Assembly: GCF_036621415.1 (NCBI RefSeq)
Contig: NZ_CP030941.1
Coordinates: 2,850,001 to 2,914,000 of the forward strand
DNA from: Nitratireductor thuwali
Lineage (GTDB): Bacteria; Pseudomonadota; Alphaproteobacteria; Rhizobiales; Rhizobiaceae
DNA: 64,000 nucleotides
Direction: 5' to 3'
In this document: positions 53,298-61,886 of the stretch, one piece after another
How positions within the stretch are numbered: the stretch's first letter is position 1
Layout: every line of letters begins with the position of its first letter
The notes under the pieces: model-generated
What the model was told of the DNA's origin: nothing
Seen by the model: only the letters and a program-made list of their open reading frames with translations
The model's database searches: none
Made by a program: the position numbers and the translations under genes

Positions 53298-53572
53298 ATG
53301 CGGACGCCTCAATGGCAGTGGACGTGGACCCTGAATGCGGCCGACATCGATCGGCTGGACAGGCGCCTGACGGCGACTGAATCTGTCGCGCGCCAGCTGG
53401 ACAATCATGAACTGAGGATCACCATGTCGAGCGGCGGGCGAGCAAGGCGGCCGACGCGATGCGCACCGTGGAAGCGGTGATCGATTCGCTGGCGCCCGAT
53501 ATCCGGGTGACGCGGGAGATCATTCAGCGGATCGAACAGGCGCAATCAAACTCTAAGGTGCCACCAAACTAA
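53298..53572 (+). pseudogene. Small hypothetical gene, frameshifted
   Basis: ATG 53298 (GAGGAAA upstream) opens MRTPQWQWTWTLNAADIDRLDRRL and TESVARQLDNHELR. The frame then turns arginine/proline-rich and stops near 53480, while the next frame continues with a helical RASKAADAMRTVEAVIDSL and IRVTREIIQRIEQAQSNS to TAA 53572. A one-base change near 53430 would join them. Similar short proteins with a DxRLTATES segment occur in rhizobia; function unknown. Confidence 0.4.
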
Positions 53573-53591
53573 ATGCAGCTGAGGAAGTGCC

Positions 53592-53780
53592 TCAGCTTGA
53601 AACTTGAATGCAGACAGGCTTGACGTTGCTGTTGCCTGCTGCGTCAGAGCCTTCAAGCGCGCGAGTGATCTCGCTGGCGGCAGCTTGACACAATTCCTGC
53701 GTCGCCACCGTAGTCTGGAAGACCACCTCTGGCGCTTCGCCTATCGATGAAACTACAAAGACCAGCAGAAGCCACGACAT
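53592..53780 (-). CDS. Small exported hypothetical protein
   Basis: A 62-aa product with a hydrophobic start (MSWLLLVFVVSS) and two cysteines (QELCQAAAS and KPVCIQVSS), consistent with a small secreted disulfide-bonded protein. No family recognised. Confidence 0.5.
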   Translation of the reverse strand: MSWLLLVFVVSSIGEAPEVVFQTTVATQELCQAAASEITRALEGSDAAGNSNVKPVCIQVSS

Positions 53781-53945
53781 AGTTTTAGTTCCCCTGTTTC
53801 CTGTAGGATCGGCGAGGCACCAGCCCGGGCGCTATCGTGTCCAAGATCGCAGCCGACAATGCGGATCGGCGGGCGGTCCAGCTGCAATTTTCGCGCCGAG
53901 ATATTACCTGCCCGACAGTGAGCCTGCCAGTCATTATTGCGATTG

Positions 53946-54095
53946 TTAGGCGCCTGCTGCGATATCGATCCATGACCAGAGGAACCAGACCACCGCGACG
54001 ACGATGATGATGATCATGGCGCCAACCCACGCCGCCATCCGGTATCTCGCATTTGTGCCGCTTCTTTCGTCCTGGACGTCCCGTAGTGAGCCCAT
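53946..54095 (-). CDS. 49-aa single-helix membrane protein
   Basis: ATG 54095 starts MGSLRDVQDERSGTNARYR, followed by one strong transmembrane helix (MAAWVGAMIIIIVVAVVWF) and a short LWSWIDIAAGA tail. The hydrophilic head then helix layout is typical of real small membrane proteins. No ribosome site is obvious. Confidence 0.5.
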   Translation of the reverse strand: MGSLRDVQDERSGTNARYRMAAWVGAMIIIIVVAVVWFLWSWIDIAAGA

Positions 54096-54244
54096 CCGAC
54101 CGCCCTCGTTGCACGTTCGAGAACACCCAATCCGTATCAGGGAATATACGTTATCATTGCTCCTGAAGCAGCAACAATCAGCACCACTGCGACCAGCAAT
54201 ATGGCCAGACCGTCAGGCGGCGCCGACCGATGTGTGGTAGCTCC

Positions 54245-54870
54245 TTATTTACCCAGGCCCAGCCCGGCCGCGCTCTTGTCCTCGCGCACGCCCTTGAACG
54301 ATGGGTGGCGCAGCTTTTGATCATCGGTCCAGCCGCGATACTCGACCTCCACCACCACTTCCGGCCGTATCCAGGTCGCACCCTTGATCTTCAGGCCGGA
54401 AACGGGCGGCTTTTCCGTCTTCAGCGCATCGAGCCGCAGCCTTGCATCGGTGCCGGTCTTTGCATTGAAACCTGTACCGACGCCGCCGGCGTGAATGAGC
54501 TTGCCTTCCTCCACCCGCGCCAGGATCACATTCCGAAGACCGCCAAAGCCCTTTCTGGGCTCATAGCCAATCGCGACGAACTCATCGCTCTGGACGCATT
54601 TCGTTTTCAGCCATTCTCGCCGGCGCCCCGAAACATAGAGGCTGTCGCGGAGCTTGGAGACGACGCCTTCCAGACCGAGCCGGCAGGAATGGGAGAAGAT
54701 CTGCTCAGGCCCTCCCTCTATCGTCTCGCTGAAGATGATGCCGTCGGGGGCGTTGCCGCCAATCAGCTCCAGGAGGGCGGCGCGGCGCTCGACAAGGGGC
54801 TTCTTGCGCAGATCCTTGCCGTCGAAGCGGCGTTCACATTGAAGAGAAGATTTTGCTCAAGGTATAGAGC
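54245..54870 (-). pseudogene. Remnant of an ATP-dependent DNA ligase (LigD ligase domain)
   Basis: An open minus-strand frame without a start codon encodes RFDGKDLRKKPLVERRAALL, IFSHSCRLGLEGVVSKLRDSLY (ligase motif IV region), REWLKTKCVQSDEFVAIG (motif V), and then the OB-fold with GGVGTGFNAKTG and WIRPEVVVEVEYRGWT (motif VI). It stops at SAAGLGLGK. The N-terminal part with the catalytic lysine is missing and the frame breaks near 54870. It is the 3' half of a dead ligD-type gene. Confidence 0.8.
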
Positions 54871-54922
54871 GAACTCGCTCATGCGGAGGGCACAGCATCC
54901 GACACGAGCCTTCGCCAGCGTA

Positions 54923-55942
54923 TCAAACCAATGCCGAAAGCCGTTCTGCCGTCTCGGGCATGCGTTTTAGGCTTGCCTTGATCCGGTGACGCCAGCGAGG
55001 ACCACACGATAGCGCGTCCTGATAGGCTTCTGCGAGATCGTCTGGGCGATCCTCAGAAAGAACCGATACAAGGAACTCGGTCTGGGCACGGTCCTTTCGA
55101 GCCTTCAACTGATCAGGCCCGCCGAGGCGCCGATCGGCCACGATCAGCTTGTGAATGGCGAAACGCTCGGGCCGCGGTATCTGAACCAGAACGCCAGAAC
55201 GGTATAGAGCGACCGCGTGGATAGGGTCCGCGATAAGAAAATTCAGGTAGTTCAACGCCTGGGCACTCACTCCCAATGCAGGCAGCGGCTTGACGGTTTC
55301 GTCGCCGAAGGCCGGAGTCAGAAATTCGACCATTGTTTCCGAGTGGCTCTGCCGCCATTTCCAGATCTGCCGATCATCTATGCTGGGAACCGGATCGAAC
55401 TTAAGAAATTTTAGTATCTCGGCGGGATTCTCTTCGACCTTATCTTCCAGCACAACCGAAAGCCGTTCGAAACTGGCGAAATCAATGTCGCCTGTTTGCG
55501 CCAGCTCCTCGTAATCCATGCGTACCCCAAGGTCACCCTGGTAGAAGCTATAAGCTGATGTCCCCACGAGGGTGCCACCAAGCCGGAATACGCCTGCCCG
55601 AGAAAAGGCGAGAAGCAACGACCCTGTCTCACGATCTGTCGTGATGAAGCCCTCGGCCCGGAGCGTCCTGGCGAGCCTCGCCATCCGCTTCCGGCGCTCT
55701 TCCGCGTCCTCCCTCAGCGCTTCTGCGCGTTCCAGGCGCGCACGCAACTCCGGTTTGTCCTCACCGAGATACCGGCTCATCATATCGGTCCCGATGCGGA
55801 AGCGCTCGTAGAGATAGGTTCGCCCGTTGCGCTCTCGCTCCTCGATGGTGCCAACCAGACCGGAGGCCCTTTCGTCGAGATGAAGACGTAGCAGGTCCTG
55901 ATAGGCCACCACGGCCGGACGACTGTGTGCGACGATTTTCAT
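54923..55942 (-). CDS. GSU2403-family nucleotidyltransferase-fold protein
   Basis: A 339-aa protein of the COG5397/GSU2403 family. Residues about 50-115 are helical and basic (RLERAEALREDAEERRKRMARLARTL). The nucleotidyltransferase core follows: LGGTLVGTSAYSFYQG (GG-x-S/T-like motif) and QTGDIDFASFE (DxD-type metal site). The C-terminal domain contains GVSAQALNYLNFLI and HKLIVADR. Related NTases include AbiEii-like toxins, but no antitoxin gene is adjacent. Two palindromic operators lie just upstream of its start. Confidence 0.82.
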   Translation of the reverse strand: MKIVAHSRPAVVAYQDLLRLHLDERASGLVGTIEERERNGRTYLYERFRIGTDMMSRYLGEDKPELRARLERAEALREDAEERRKRMARLARTLRAEGFITTDRETGSLLLAFSRAGVFRLGGTLVGTSAYSFYQGDLGVRMDYEELAQTGDIDFASFERLSVVLEDKVEENPAEILKFLKFDPVPSIDDRQIWKWRQSHSETMVEFLTPAFGDETVKPLPALGVSAQALNYLNFLIADPIHAVALYRSGVLVQIPRPERFAIHKLIVADRRLGGPDQLKARKDRAQTEFLVSVLSEDRPDDLAEAYQDALSCGPRWRHRIKASLKRMPETAERLSALV

Positions 55943-55963
55943 GGCCCTCTATTCCCCACGGCA

Positions 55964-55991
55964 TGTGCATCAAATAATACATTGATGCACA
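55964..55991. promoter_or_regulatory. Palindromic operator 1 upstream of the nucleotidyltransferase gene
   Basis: TGTGCATCAA and its exact inverse TTGATGCACA flank an 8-nt AT-rich spacer. It is 21 bp upstream of the start codon, over the expected ribosome or promoter region, so binding there should repress. Confidence 0.7.
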
Positions 55992-56001
55992 CAGATTCAA
56001 G

Positions 56002-56029
56002 TGTGCAGCAGAAAAATTACTGATGCACA
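56002..56029. promoter_or_regulatory. Palindromic operator 2
   Basis: TGTGCAGCAG, 8-nt spacer, CTGATGCACA: the same 10-8-10 layout as operator 1 with one mismatch between arms. The centres are 38 bp apart, close to 3.6 helical turns. Confidence 0.65.
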
Positions 56030-56273
56030 CATCAAACCCTCCGAGAACGGGCCACCGCATTTAACGGTCTGGCGTGCTCCGGCGTAGGAGACTGAACGAT
56101 CGGGCCCCAGGACCACTACCGTCAATCCCCACACCTGCCGGATACACGCTATAGGCTCCGATTGTTTTCGCGCTTTATGGCGGCATAGGTATGCATGACT
56201 TGAGCTTGTTGGGCTTGCGGGCCGCGTCGCTCGCTTCGCGAGCATTGCCAAGATGGTTTGGCCAAGTCGCAAC

Positions 56274-56912
56274 TCAATAGGCGACGGTGAATCGGGCGCG
56301 CCGATGCTTGGGCTCTTCCGCCTCGTCGAGCAACGCAACGGCAAGATCCTCCATCGATATCGTCGACGTGCCGGCGGCATCGACGAGCAGTTCGTCACCG
56401 CCTGTTCTATAGCGGCCGGTGCGTGCGCCTAGTTGCAGCAGTGCCGGCGGGCTCAGATATGTCCAGTCCGCATGCGTCTCGGCCCGGCAAACCGCGTATT
56501 GATCACAGCAGGCAACCGCGATCTCCCGCCAGGCCGGGGAGACATACCGTTCATCGTCGACGATTGCCCTGCCCGAATTGGGTGCAGCCAGACTGCCGGC
56601 TCCCCCGACCAACAGGAGCCGCACACCCGTGAGCCTGAGACCCTCCAGCAGCGCCTTGGCGGCTGCAACCAGATCGCGCTCTCTGCCGGGCGCCGGGCGG
56701 GTGGCGCTGACCACCAGATCGTGGCCCACGCTTAGCTCGGCGACGTCGCCCGCGTTCGCGGCATTGCCGGTGCAAATGGTTACTGCGGCCAGCGGCTCTG
56801 CCACGCGTGTCGGGTCGCGCAGGACGGCAGTAACCTCGTGCCCCCGCTGCAGGGCCTCGGCGACGACACGGCGTCCAACATTTCCTGCGGCTCCAAAGAC
56901 AAGGATGCGCAT
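56274..56912 (-). CDS. NmrA/YwnB-like NAD(P)-binding reductase
   Basis: A 212-aa atypical short-chain dehydrogenase: ILVFGAAGNVGRRVVAEALQRGHEVTAV (GxxGxxG), GHDLVVSATRPAPG, LLLVGGAGSLAAP, and a terminal ISMEDLAVALLDEAE helix. It lacks the SDR Tyr-x3-Lys pair in normal spacing, as is usual in this NAD(P)-binding subgroup. ATG 56912 has GAGG upstream. It follows the EamA exporter gene by 50 bp in the same direction. Confidence 0.88.
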   Translation of the reverse strand: MRILVFGAAGNVGRRVVAEALQRGHEVTAVLRDPTRVAEPLAAVTICTGNAANAGDVAELSVGHDLVVSATRPAPGRERDLVAAAKALLEGLRLTGVRLLLVGGAGSLAAPNSGRAIVDDERYVSPAWREIAVACCDQYAVCRAETHADWTYLSPPALLQLGARTGRYRTGGDELLVDAAGTSTISMEDLAVALLDEAEEPKHRRARFTVAY

Positions 56913-56962
56913 TTTCCTCAAGCTCCTGTTTCGACAGATTTGCAGAAATTCCCTTCGCCAGT

Positions 56963-57907
56963 TCAGCCGGTTGTGGGTCGGCTATCCGTGGCGGGCGCCC
57001 CACTGCGTCCGCTCGCCGAACGGCGCAGTAGGAGTACGATCGCCAGGATCACCGCCAAGCTGCCGGGCAGCCATTCCCACCCGATCGTGTCGGGTTCGGT
57101 GACAAACAGGATGAGCATGGAAACGAAGGGAACCAGATAGGTATATGCCGTCACTGTGCCCGGCGTGAGGACCCCGGTCCCTCGCTGAATCAGCCAGAAG
57201 GTGACGCCACTGGAAAAGACGCCCAAATAGGCCACAAGTAGAAAATCAAAGACCGTCATGCGGGTCAGCGCCGGGATCGGCTCAAGCGCCAACCCGAGAA
57301 AACCGATGAGCACGCCGCCGGCCACCAGGCTCCAGAAAGTGCGCAACGCAGCGCTGTTCGAAAGCCAACCCCGCTGCAGGCCCCATTTGCTCAGCACCGG
57401 GTAGAGCGCAGATGCAACACAGCCAAGGAAAAATAGCCCCTCCGCGAGGCCGAATTCAAAGCTGTCTCCCACGCCGTCACTGCCGACCCAAGCCAGCGCC
57501 AGCGCACCAGCTGCTCCAACCGCCAGTGTCACCAGCAGCGCCACATCCGGTCGCTCCACGCCAAGTATCCGGCCGAGGGCATAGGCAAGCAACGGAACGC
57601 TGACATAAAGTGTGGCCATCGACAGGGCGCTGACCTGATGTGCGGCCCAGAACATCGCGCCAAAGAAGCCGGCAAGACACAACCCCATCACCGCATAAAG
57701 GGCGAGCCCGGGAAGACCAGGTCGACGATCAGGCGCTCGCCAGACAAGCACACCGATGGCTATAGCCGCGATCGCGAAGCGGATCGCTGTCAGGAACAGC
57801 GGCGGCAGCCCCTCGCTCAACAGGCCCACTGCCGGGAACGATAGTCCGACGATCAATGCCCATAAGGACATTCCAGCGTGTGCGCTTTTTGGTTCAGACG
57901 TTGTCAT
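56963..57907 (-). CDS. EamA/DMT-family transporter
   Basis: A 314-aa protein with ten predicted helices in two EamA repeats (first starts LWALIVGLSFPAVGLL; second LAEGLFFLGCVASALYPVLSKWGLQ). The GVFSSGVTFWLIQRGTGVLTPGTV stretch is typical. It exports or exchanges small metabolites; substrate unknown. Confidence 0.9.
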   Translation of the reverse strand: MTTSEPKSAHAGMSLWALIVGLSFPAVGLLSEGLPPLFLTAIRFAIAAIAIGVLVWRAPDRRPGLPGLALYAVMGLCLAGFFGAMFWAAHQVSALSMATLYVSVPLLAYALGRILGVERPDVALLVTLAVGAAGALALAWVGSDGVGDSFEFGLAEGLFFLGCVASALYPVLSKWGLQRGWLSNSAALRTFWSLVAGGVLIGFLGLALEPIPALTRMTVFDFLLVAYLGVFSSGVTFWLIQRGTGVLTPGTVTAYTYLVPFVSMLILFVTEPDTIGWEWLPGSLAVILAIVLLLRRSASGRSGAPATDSRPTTG

Positions 57908-58185
57908 TTTCGGTCTCTCATCTTGTCTTTCCGGCTGTCGTCATCACGTCGGTAGTTCGCGCCATCACGAACAGCCCCTTACCTGCCCCATCAGCGTCTT
58001 CCCGCTGCTATCTATTGCTTGGGCACGGGGCCGGAGGAACTGTGGGCCGCCAGCCGGCGAATTGCAGTCCTATCAGTACCAATCGTGGTGCTCTCATCTG
58101 ACTAGCCTTTAAACAGGGATGTGAGCTGAGCTCGCGACGTTTCCGCCGGAGCGGATCGTGTCTGTGTAGCCGACGCCCTGGGCTG

Positions 58186-58563
58186 CTAACGCTGCGGGCC
58201 AGATGCTACCCGCCAGGGAGGGGTCATCCGGTTCGGTCCCGCAAAGTAAAGGACGAGCCGGTTGCCGCCCGGGTCATACAGTTCCGCTTCACGCCAGAGC
58301 CATCGCTTGTCCTCGGGCCCACTGGCGAACGCGATCCCGCCAACCGCCAGCGCGTCGACCGTCTCGTCTAGCTCGTCGCATTCAAAGTATACGGTCGTGC
58401 CGCCGCCTCCCTCGCCTTGGTGCAAGGAAAAGGTGCTGTCTCCGTCCGGGCAAGCAAATCGAGCATAGTGAGGCCGCGCATCAACGATGGGGGTCAAGCC
58501 GAGCTTCGAGTAGAAGTCCCAGCCGGCATCCAGATCCGGCAGAGCAATCGTTACCTGGTTCAT
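58186..58563 (-). CDS. VOC family protein
   Basis: A 125-aa single-domain VOC protein: MNQVTIALPDLDAGWDFYSKLGLTPI at the N terminus, TTVYFECDELDETVDALAVGG in the middle and REAELYDPGGNRLVLYFAG at the end, with the terminal glutamate/aspartate metal positions. GGAGA precedes ATG 58563. Substrate unknown. Confidence 0.88.
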   Translation of the reverse strand: MNQVTIALPDLDAGWDFYSKLGLTPIVDARPHYARFACPDGDSTFSLHQGEGGGGTTVYFECDELDETVDALAVGGIAFASGPEDKRWLWREAELYDPGGNRLVLYFAGPNRMTPPWRVASGPQR

Positions 58564-58847
58564 TCGCATCTCCAATCTTCTCCTTTTCGGCATGACGCCG
58601 ATCGATATCCGCGGAGCATCCGTGGACACTTATCGGCGCCCGTTCATCCCATTGTTCGACCGCGTTCCGTTCCTTTGCAGACGGGACGACACGTTTTAGG
58701 CCGTTGCCTTCTTCCTTGCGGCGTGAGCGCTGCAAATCCGCCTGCGATCTGATCAGCGAGCTTTCCAACACGAATCCGGGAGCGTCAGACTATGATGTCA
58801 CCTGATGACCGACGACAGGGCCGCTTTCTGGTTGCGCGGAACGTCGA

Positions 58848-59630
58848 TCAGAAAGCGGGAAGCAAGTATGTCGTGCATTCGGCGACGCTGGAGAGCAGCG
58901 TGCGCTGCGGCGGCGCATCAAACGTATGGACGGTAAACCGGTTGCCGAGCAGGGCGTAACGTCCCCCGTGGAAGGGACGCGCGGCAATGAGCGTGTCGCG
59001 GAAATGGGAGCTGGGATGCGACGACAGGTAGTAGTTGGCGATCTCGTAGTCGCCGAGCACCTGCGCCTGCAGATCGAAAACATAAACCGGCCGCCAGTCG
59101 GTTCCGATCTCAGCGTCGAGACGGTAGAGACCGTTGCGCTCCATAAGGCGAAATCGTTCATGCGGCGTCTGCTGTTCGCGGTCGGTACCGAGGCGGAGCG
59201 CACCCGTGAGCGTCAGCGCGCCAAACCCGACATCGGCGATATATTCCGCGCCTTCCGCCATCACCTTCAGAAGCATGTGGCCGCGCGGAGTCCGCACGCC
59301 GTTATCCTGGTTCCAACAAATTCTGGCTGAAAGCCCGGTGACGCCGAAACCCAACGCTGCGAGCACCATCCCGAACAGCAGGTTCTGCTCGAAGCAGTAA
59401 CCGCCGCGCCTCTTTCGCACCAGCTTGTCGACCAGCGCTTCCGGATCGAGCCGAACGGGCAGGTTGCCGAAAAGCGGATCCAGATTTTCGAACGCAATCA
59501 CCTGCGGATGCAGATAGTGCAGGGCCTGCAACGTCTCGAGGGTAGCATCCCACGGTCCCGAGTATCCAATCCGACGCATATATGCATCGAGATCGATCCT
59601 GGTCGCCGCGAACAACTGGTCAGCGGTCAT
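58848..59630 (-). CDS. nat: Arylamine N-acetyltransferase
   Basis: A 260-aa NAT enzyme with the catalytic triad in place: Cys79 in KRRGGYCFEQN, His118 in TPRGHMLL, Asp133 in IADVGFG. It transfers acetyl from acetyl-CoA to arylamines, hydrazines or arylhydroxylamines in the cytosol. AGGAGGTGA just before ATG 59630 fixes the start. Last gene of a three-gene minus-strand operon. Confidence 0.93.
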   Translation of the reverse strand: MTADQLFAATRIDLDAYMRRIGYSGPWDATLETLQALHYLHPQVIAFENLDPLFGNLPVRLDPEALVDKLVRKRRGGYCFEQNLLFGMVLAALGFGVTGLSARICWNQDNGVRTPRGHMLLKVMAEGAEYIADVGFGALTLTGALRLGTDREQQTPHERFRLMERNGLYRLDAEIGTDWRPVYVFDLQAQVLGDYEIANYYLSSHPSSHFRDTLIAARPFHGGRYALLGNRFTVHTFDAPPQRTLLSSVAECTTYLLPAF

Positions 59631-59662
59631 GGTGGTCACCTCCTGGTTCGCACTGTCCCTGA

Positions 59663-60229
59663 TCACCTGTGCCCGAAGCCGCTCACGCCAACGGCGGCCC
59701 GCCCCGCGACGGCGTCGATGATTTCCGAAACGGTCTCGTCGGAGAACCCGCCATAAAGCTCGATCAGGCCAACCCCTTGATCCGCCAACTGGCGCGCAAC
59801 GGGAGACGCGATCCGTTCGTCAGCCATGATGAAGGTGGTGCTTTGAGGCCCGGCGCTGCGGGAGAAGCGGTCGGTGGACGGATCGGCGCCCGGCGCCAGC
59901 ACCATGCCGACCTCGGCTGGGGGCTTTCCATCCATAAAGGCCTTGTTGAATTCGGCCGCTTTCACGATCGATTCAATTCCGAACGATACGGCAGCGACCC
60001 ATGTGTCGGCGGGTACGGCCGCCTTCACCTTGGCGCGCACCGCCATCGGCATGCCGCCGCACAATTCGATCAGTTCAACACCTGAGTCTGCCATCTCCTT
60101 GGCAACCGCCGGGACCATCGACACGTGGCCGACCAACACTATGGTCACATTGCCGTTTTCGTACTCGTGGACGAACCGATCGGTATTCGGATCGGCTTCT
60201 GGAAATTCATAGACGATGGCACGATGCAT
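59663..60229 (-). CDS. Tandem DUF6506 protein
   Basis: A 188-aa protein made of two DUF6506-like copies. Copy 1 (about 1-85): YEFPEADPNTDRF, VPAVAKEMADSGVELIELCGG. Copy 2 (about 103-188): VLAPGADPSTDRF, SPVARQLADQGVGLIELYGG. DUF6506 has no proven activity. AGGGGAA precedes ATG 60229. It lies between the reductase and NAT genes with gaps of 47 and 32 bp. Confidence 0.75.
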   Translation of the reverse strand: MHRAIVYEFPEADPNTDRFVHEYENGNVTIVLVGHVSMVPAVAKEMADSGVELIELCGGMPMAVRAKVKAAVPADTWVAAVSFGIESIVKAAEFNKAFMDGKPPAEVGMVLAPGADPSTDRFSRSAGPQSTTFIMADERIASPVARQLADQGVGLIELYGGFSDETVSEIIDAVAGRAAVGVSGFGHR

Positions 60230-60276
60230 CACGTTCCCCTTATTGCTGCGGCTGAAGCCTGCGTTCGCAGCTTTCG

Positions 60277-60852
60277 TCAGGAGCCATAGGGCCGATCGGC
60301 ACGCGCGTTGCGGAGCGCCACCGCCCACCACTGGAGTTGGTCGAGCATCATCTTCGCGGCGACGTTGGGTCCATCAGGTTCGGAGAGCGCGCCAGTTTCG
60401 TCGAACATGCCGTGGCAATTGTGCAAGCTGACACAATCGCGGATTGAGACCATGTGCAGCTCGGCACATACCTGCCGCAGTTGCTCGACCGATCTCAGTC
60501 CGCCTGAAATGCCACCGTAGGACACGAACGAGACCGGTTTGGCCATCCACTCCTCGCGCGCTGAATCGAGCGCGAACTTCAGCGAGGCGGGATAGCCGTG
60601 GTTATATTCAGGCGTGACGATCACAAACGCATCCGCCGCCGCAAAACGCCCGATCATGGCCTGCACCTCCGCCGGAGGGGTGTCGGTGATAGCGGCCGGA
60701 AGATTTGCTTCAGCCAGATCGATGAGGTCGATGTCGATCGCGTCGTCCAAGGCGGCGCGCCCGACGAACCAACGCGCCACTGTATCTCCAAACCGCCCTT
60801 CGCGGGTGCTCCCCACGATGACCGCTGTGCGAATTCGATCTCCAGACATCAT
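60277..60852 (-). CDS. NAD(P)H-dependent FMN reductase
   Basis: A 191-aa flavodoxin-like reductase: phosphate loop VIVGSTREGRFGDTV, and the FMN-binding TPEYNHGYPASLKFALD at about 82. Members reduce FMN, quinones, azo or nitro aromatics with NAD(P)H. It is the first gene of the operon, divergent from the LysR gene. ATG 60852 or 60849. Confidence 0.9.
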   Translation of the reverse strand: MMSGDRIRTAVIVGSTREGRFGDTVARWFVGRAALDDAIDIDLIDLAEANLPAAITDTPPAEVQAMIGRFAAADAFVIVTPEYNHGYPASLKFALDSAREEWMAKPVSFVSYGGISGGLRSVEQLRQVCAELHMVSIRDCVSLHNCHGMFDETGALSEPDGPNVAAKMMLDQLQWWAVALRNARADRPYGS

Positions 60853-60881
60853 CGCATTCTTCTCACTTCGCTGCGTTGCCA

Positions 60882-60903
60882 ATTCGAACCTGGCTTCTCG
60901 AAT
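60882..60903. promoter_or_regulatory. Candidate LysR-type operator
   Basis: ATTCGA (60882-60887) and TCGAAT (60898-60903) form a perfect 6-10-6 inverted repeat in the 95-bp gap between the divergent LysR and FMN-reductase genes. It matches the T-N11-A style of LysR boxes. Confidence 0.5.
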
Positions 60904-60947
60904 GGCACTGGCACCTGTTCTAGGCAATTGCTAAAGCTTCGATCGCT

Positions 60948-61886
60948 TTGTTCGAAAGGATCGATCAATTGATTGACGCGCTCACGCTCGACCAGTTGCG
61001 AGCTTTTGTTTCGGTGGTCGAAGCCGGAAGCTTTCGTGGCAGCGCAAAGCGCCTGTCGCGCGTCCAATCCGCGGTGAGCTACTCCGTTGGAAACCTGGAG
61101 ACGCAGTTGGGAGTGACGCTTTTCGACCGTTCCGGGCATAGGCCAAAGCTCACGCCGCAGGGTCTGTCTCTGCTGGCCCACGCGCGGTCGATTCTCCTGA
61201 AGGTCGATGCGATGCGAGCGCGGGCACGAGAACTCGGCGAGGGAGTGGAACTCGAACTGTCGATCGTGATAGACTCGCTCTACCCGATGCCCTGGATCAT
61301 GGAGGCGTTGCACGCCATCCGTCGCAGCTACGTTGGCGTGAGTATCCGGCTCGAGGTCCTGCCGCTCGGGGGCCCGCCTGCCGCGATTCAGGAGGGGCGG
61401 GTGACGCTGGGCATTCTGGCCGGCGAAGATCTGACGGATTCGCGCATCGAGCTCGAGGCGATGCATTCGCATTCCTTTGTCGCGGTCGCTGCGCGAACCC
61501 ACCCGCTGGCGGCAGCGGCAGAGGATTTGGACACTTTGGAGGCCGTGGTGCTGGCCGAGCACGTCCAGATCGTCTTGTCCGACCCGACCCAGATTACCGA
61601 AGGTCGCGATTTCGGCGTCCTGTCGCCAACGACCTGGCGCGTCAACAATCAAGAGACAAAGTACGCGATGATCCGCGCCGGCCACGGCTGGGGACGGCTA
61701 CCCCATTGGGTCGTGGACAAGAACCTCGCAAGCGGGGAACTCGTTCGGCTGCCGGTGGTTGCTCTGGGTCTCGGCGGCCAGACCGACGTGCAGTTCTATC
61801 TTGCGCGCAGGATCGACCGGCCCCTTGGACCCGTGGCCCGTGCATTCAGGGAGGCGATCCTCGCCAACCACGCTTCCGGAACTTGA
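60948..61886 (+). CDS. LysR-family transcriptional regulator
   Basis: A 312-aa LysR protein: HTH in LTLDQLRAFVSVVEAGSFRGSAKRL and LETQLGVTLFDRSGHRPKLTPQG, effector domain from about 95 (LELSIVIDSLYPMPWIMEAL). The start could be TTG 60948 or TTG 60969, the latter preceded by AAAGGA. It probably regulates the divergent FMN reductase-DUF6506-NAT operon in response to a nitrogenous aromatic. Confidence 0.9.
   Translation: MFERIDQLIDALTLDQLRAFVSVVEAGSFRGSAKRLSRVQSAVSYSVGNLETQLGVTLFDRSGHRPKLTPQGLSLLAHARSILLKVDAMRARARELGEGVELELSIVIDSLYPMPWIMEALHAIRRSYVGVSIRLEVLPLGGPPAAIQEGRVTLGILAGEDLTDSRIELEAMHSHSFVAVAARTHPLAAAAEDLDTLEAVVLAEHVQIVLSDPTQITEGRDFGVLSPTTWRVNNQETKYAMIRAGHGWGRLPHWVVDKNLASGELVRLPVVALGLGGQTDVQFYLARRIDRPLGPVARAFREAILANHASGT

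Noticed and set aside
54112..54245. Minus-strand hydrophobic frame between the 49-aa protein and the ligase remnant
   Set aside because: It reads like one membrane helix (GLAILLVAVVLIVAAS) but has no usable start codon after the preceding stop.
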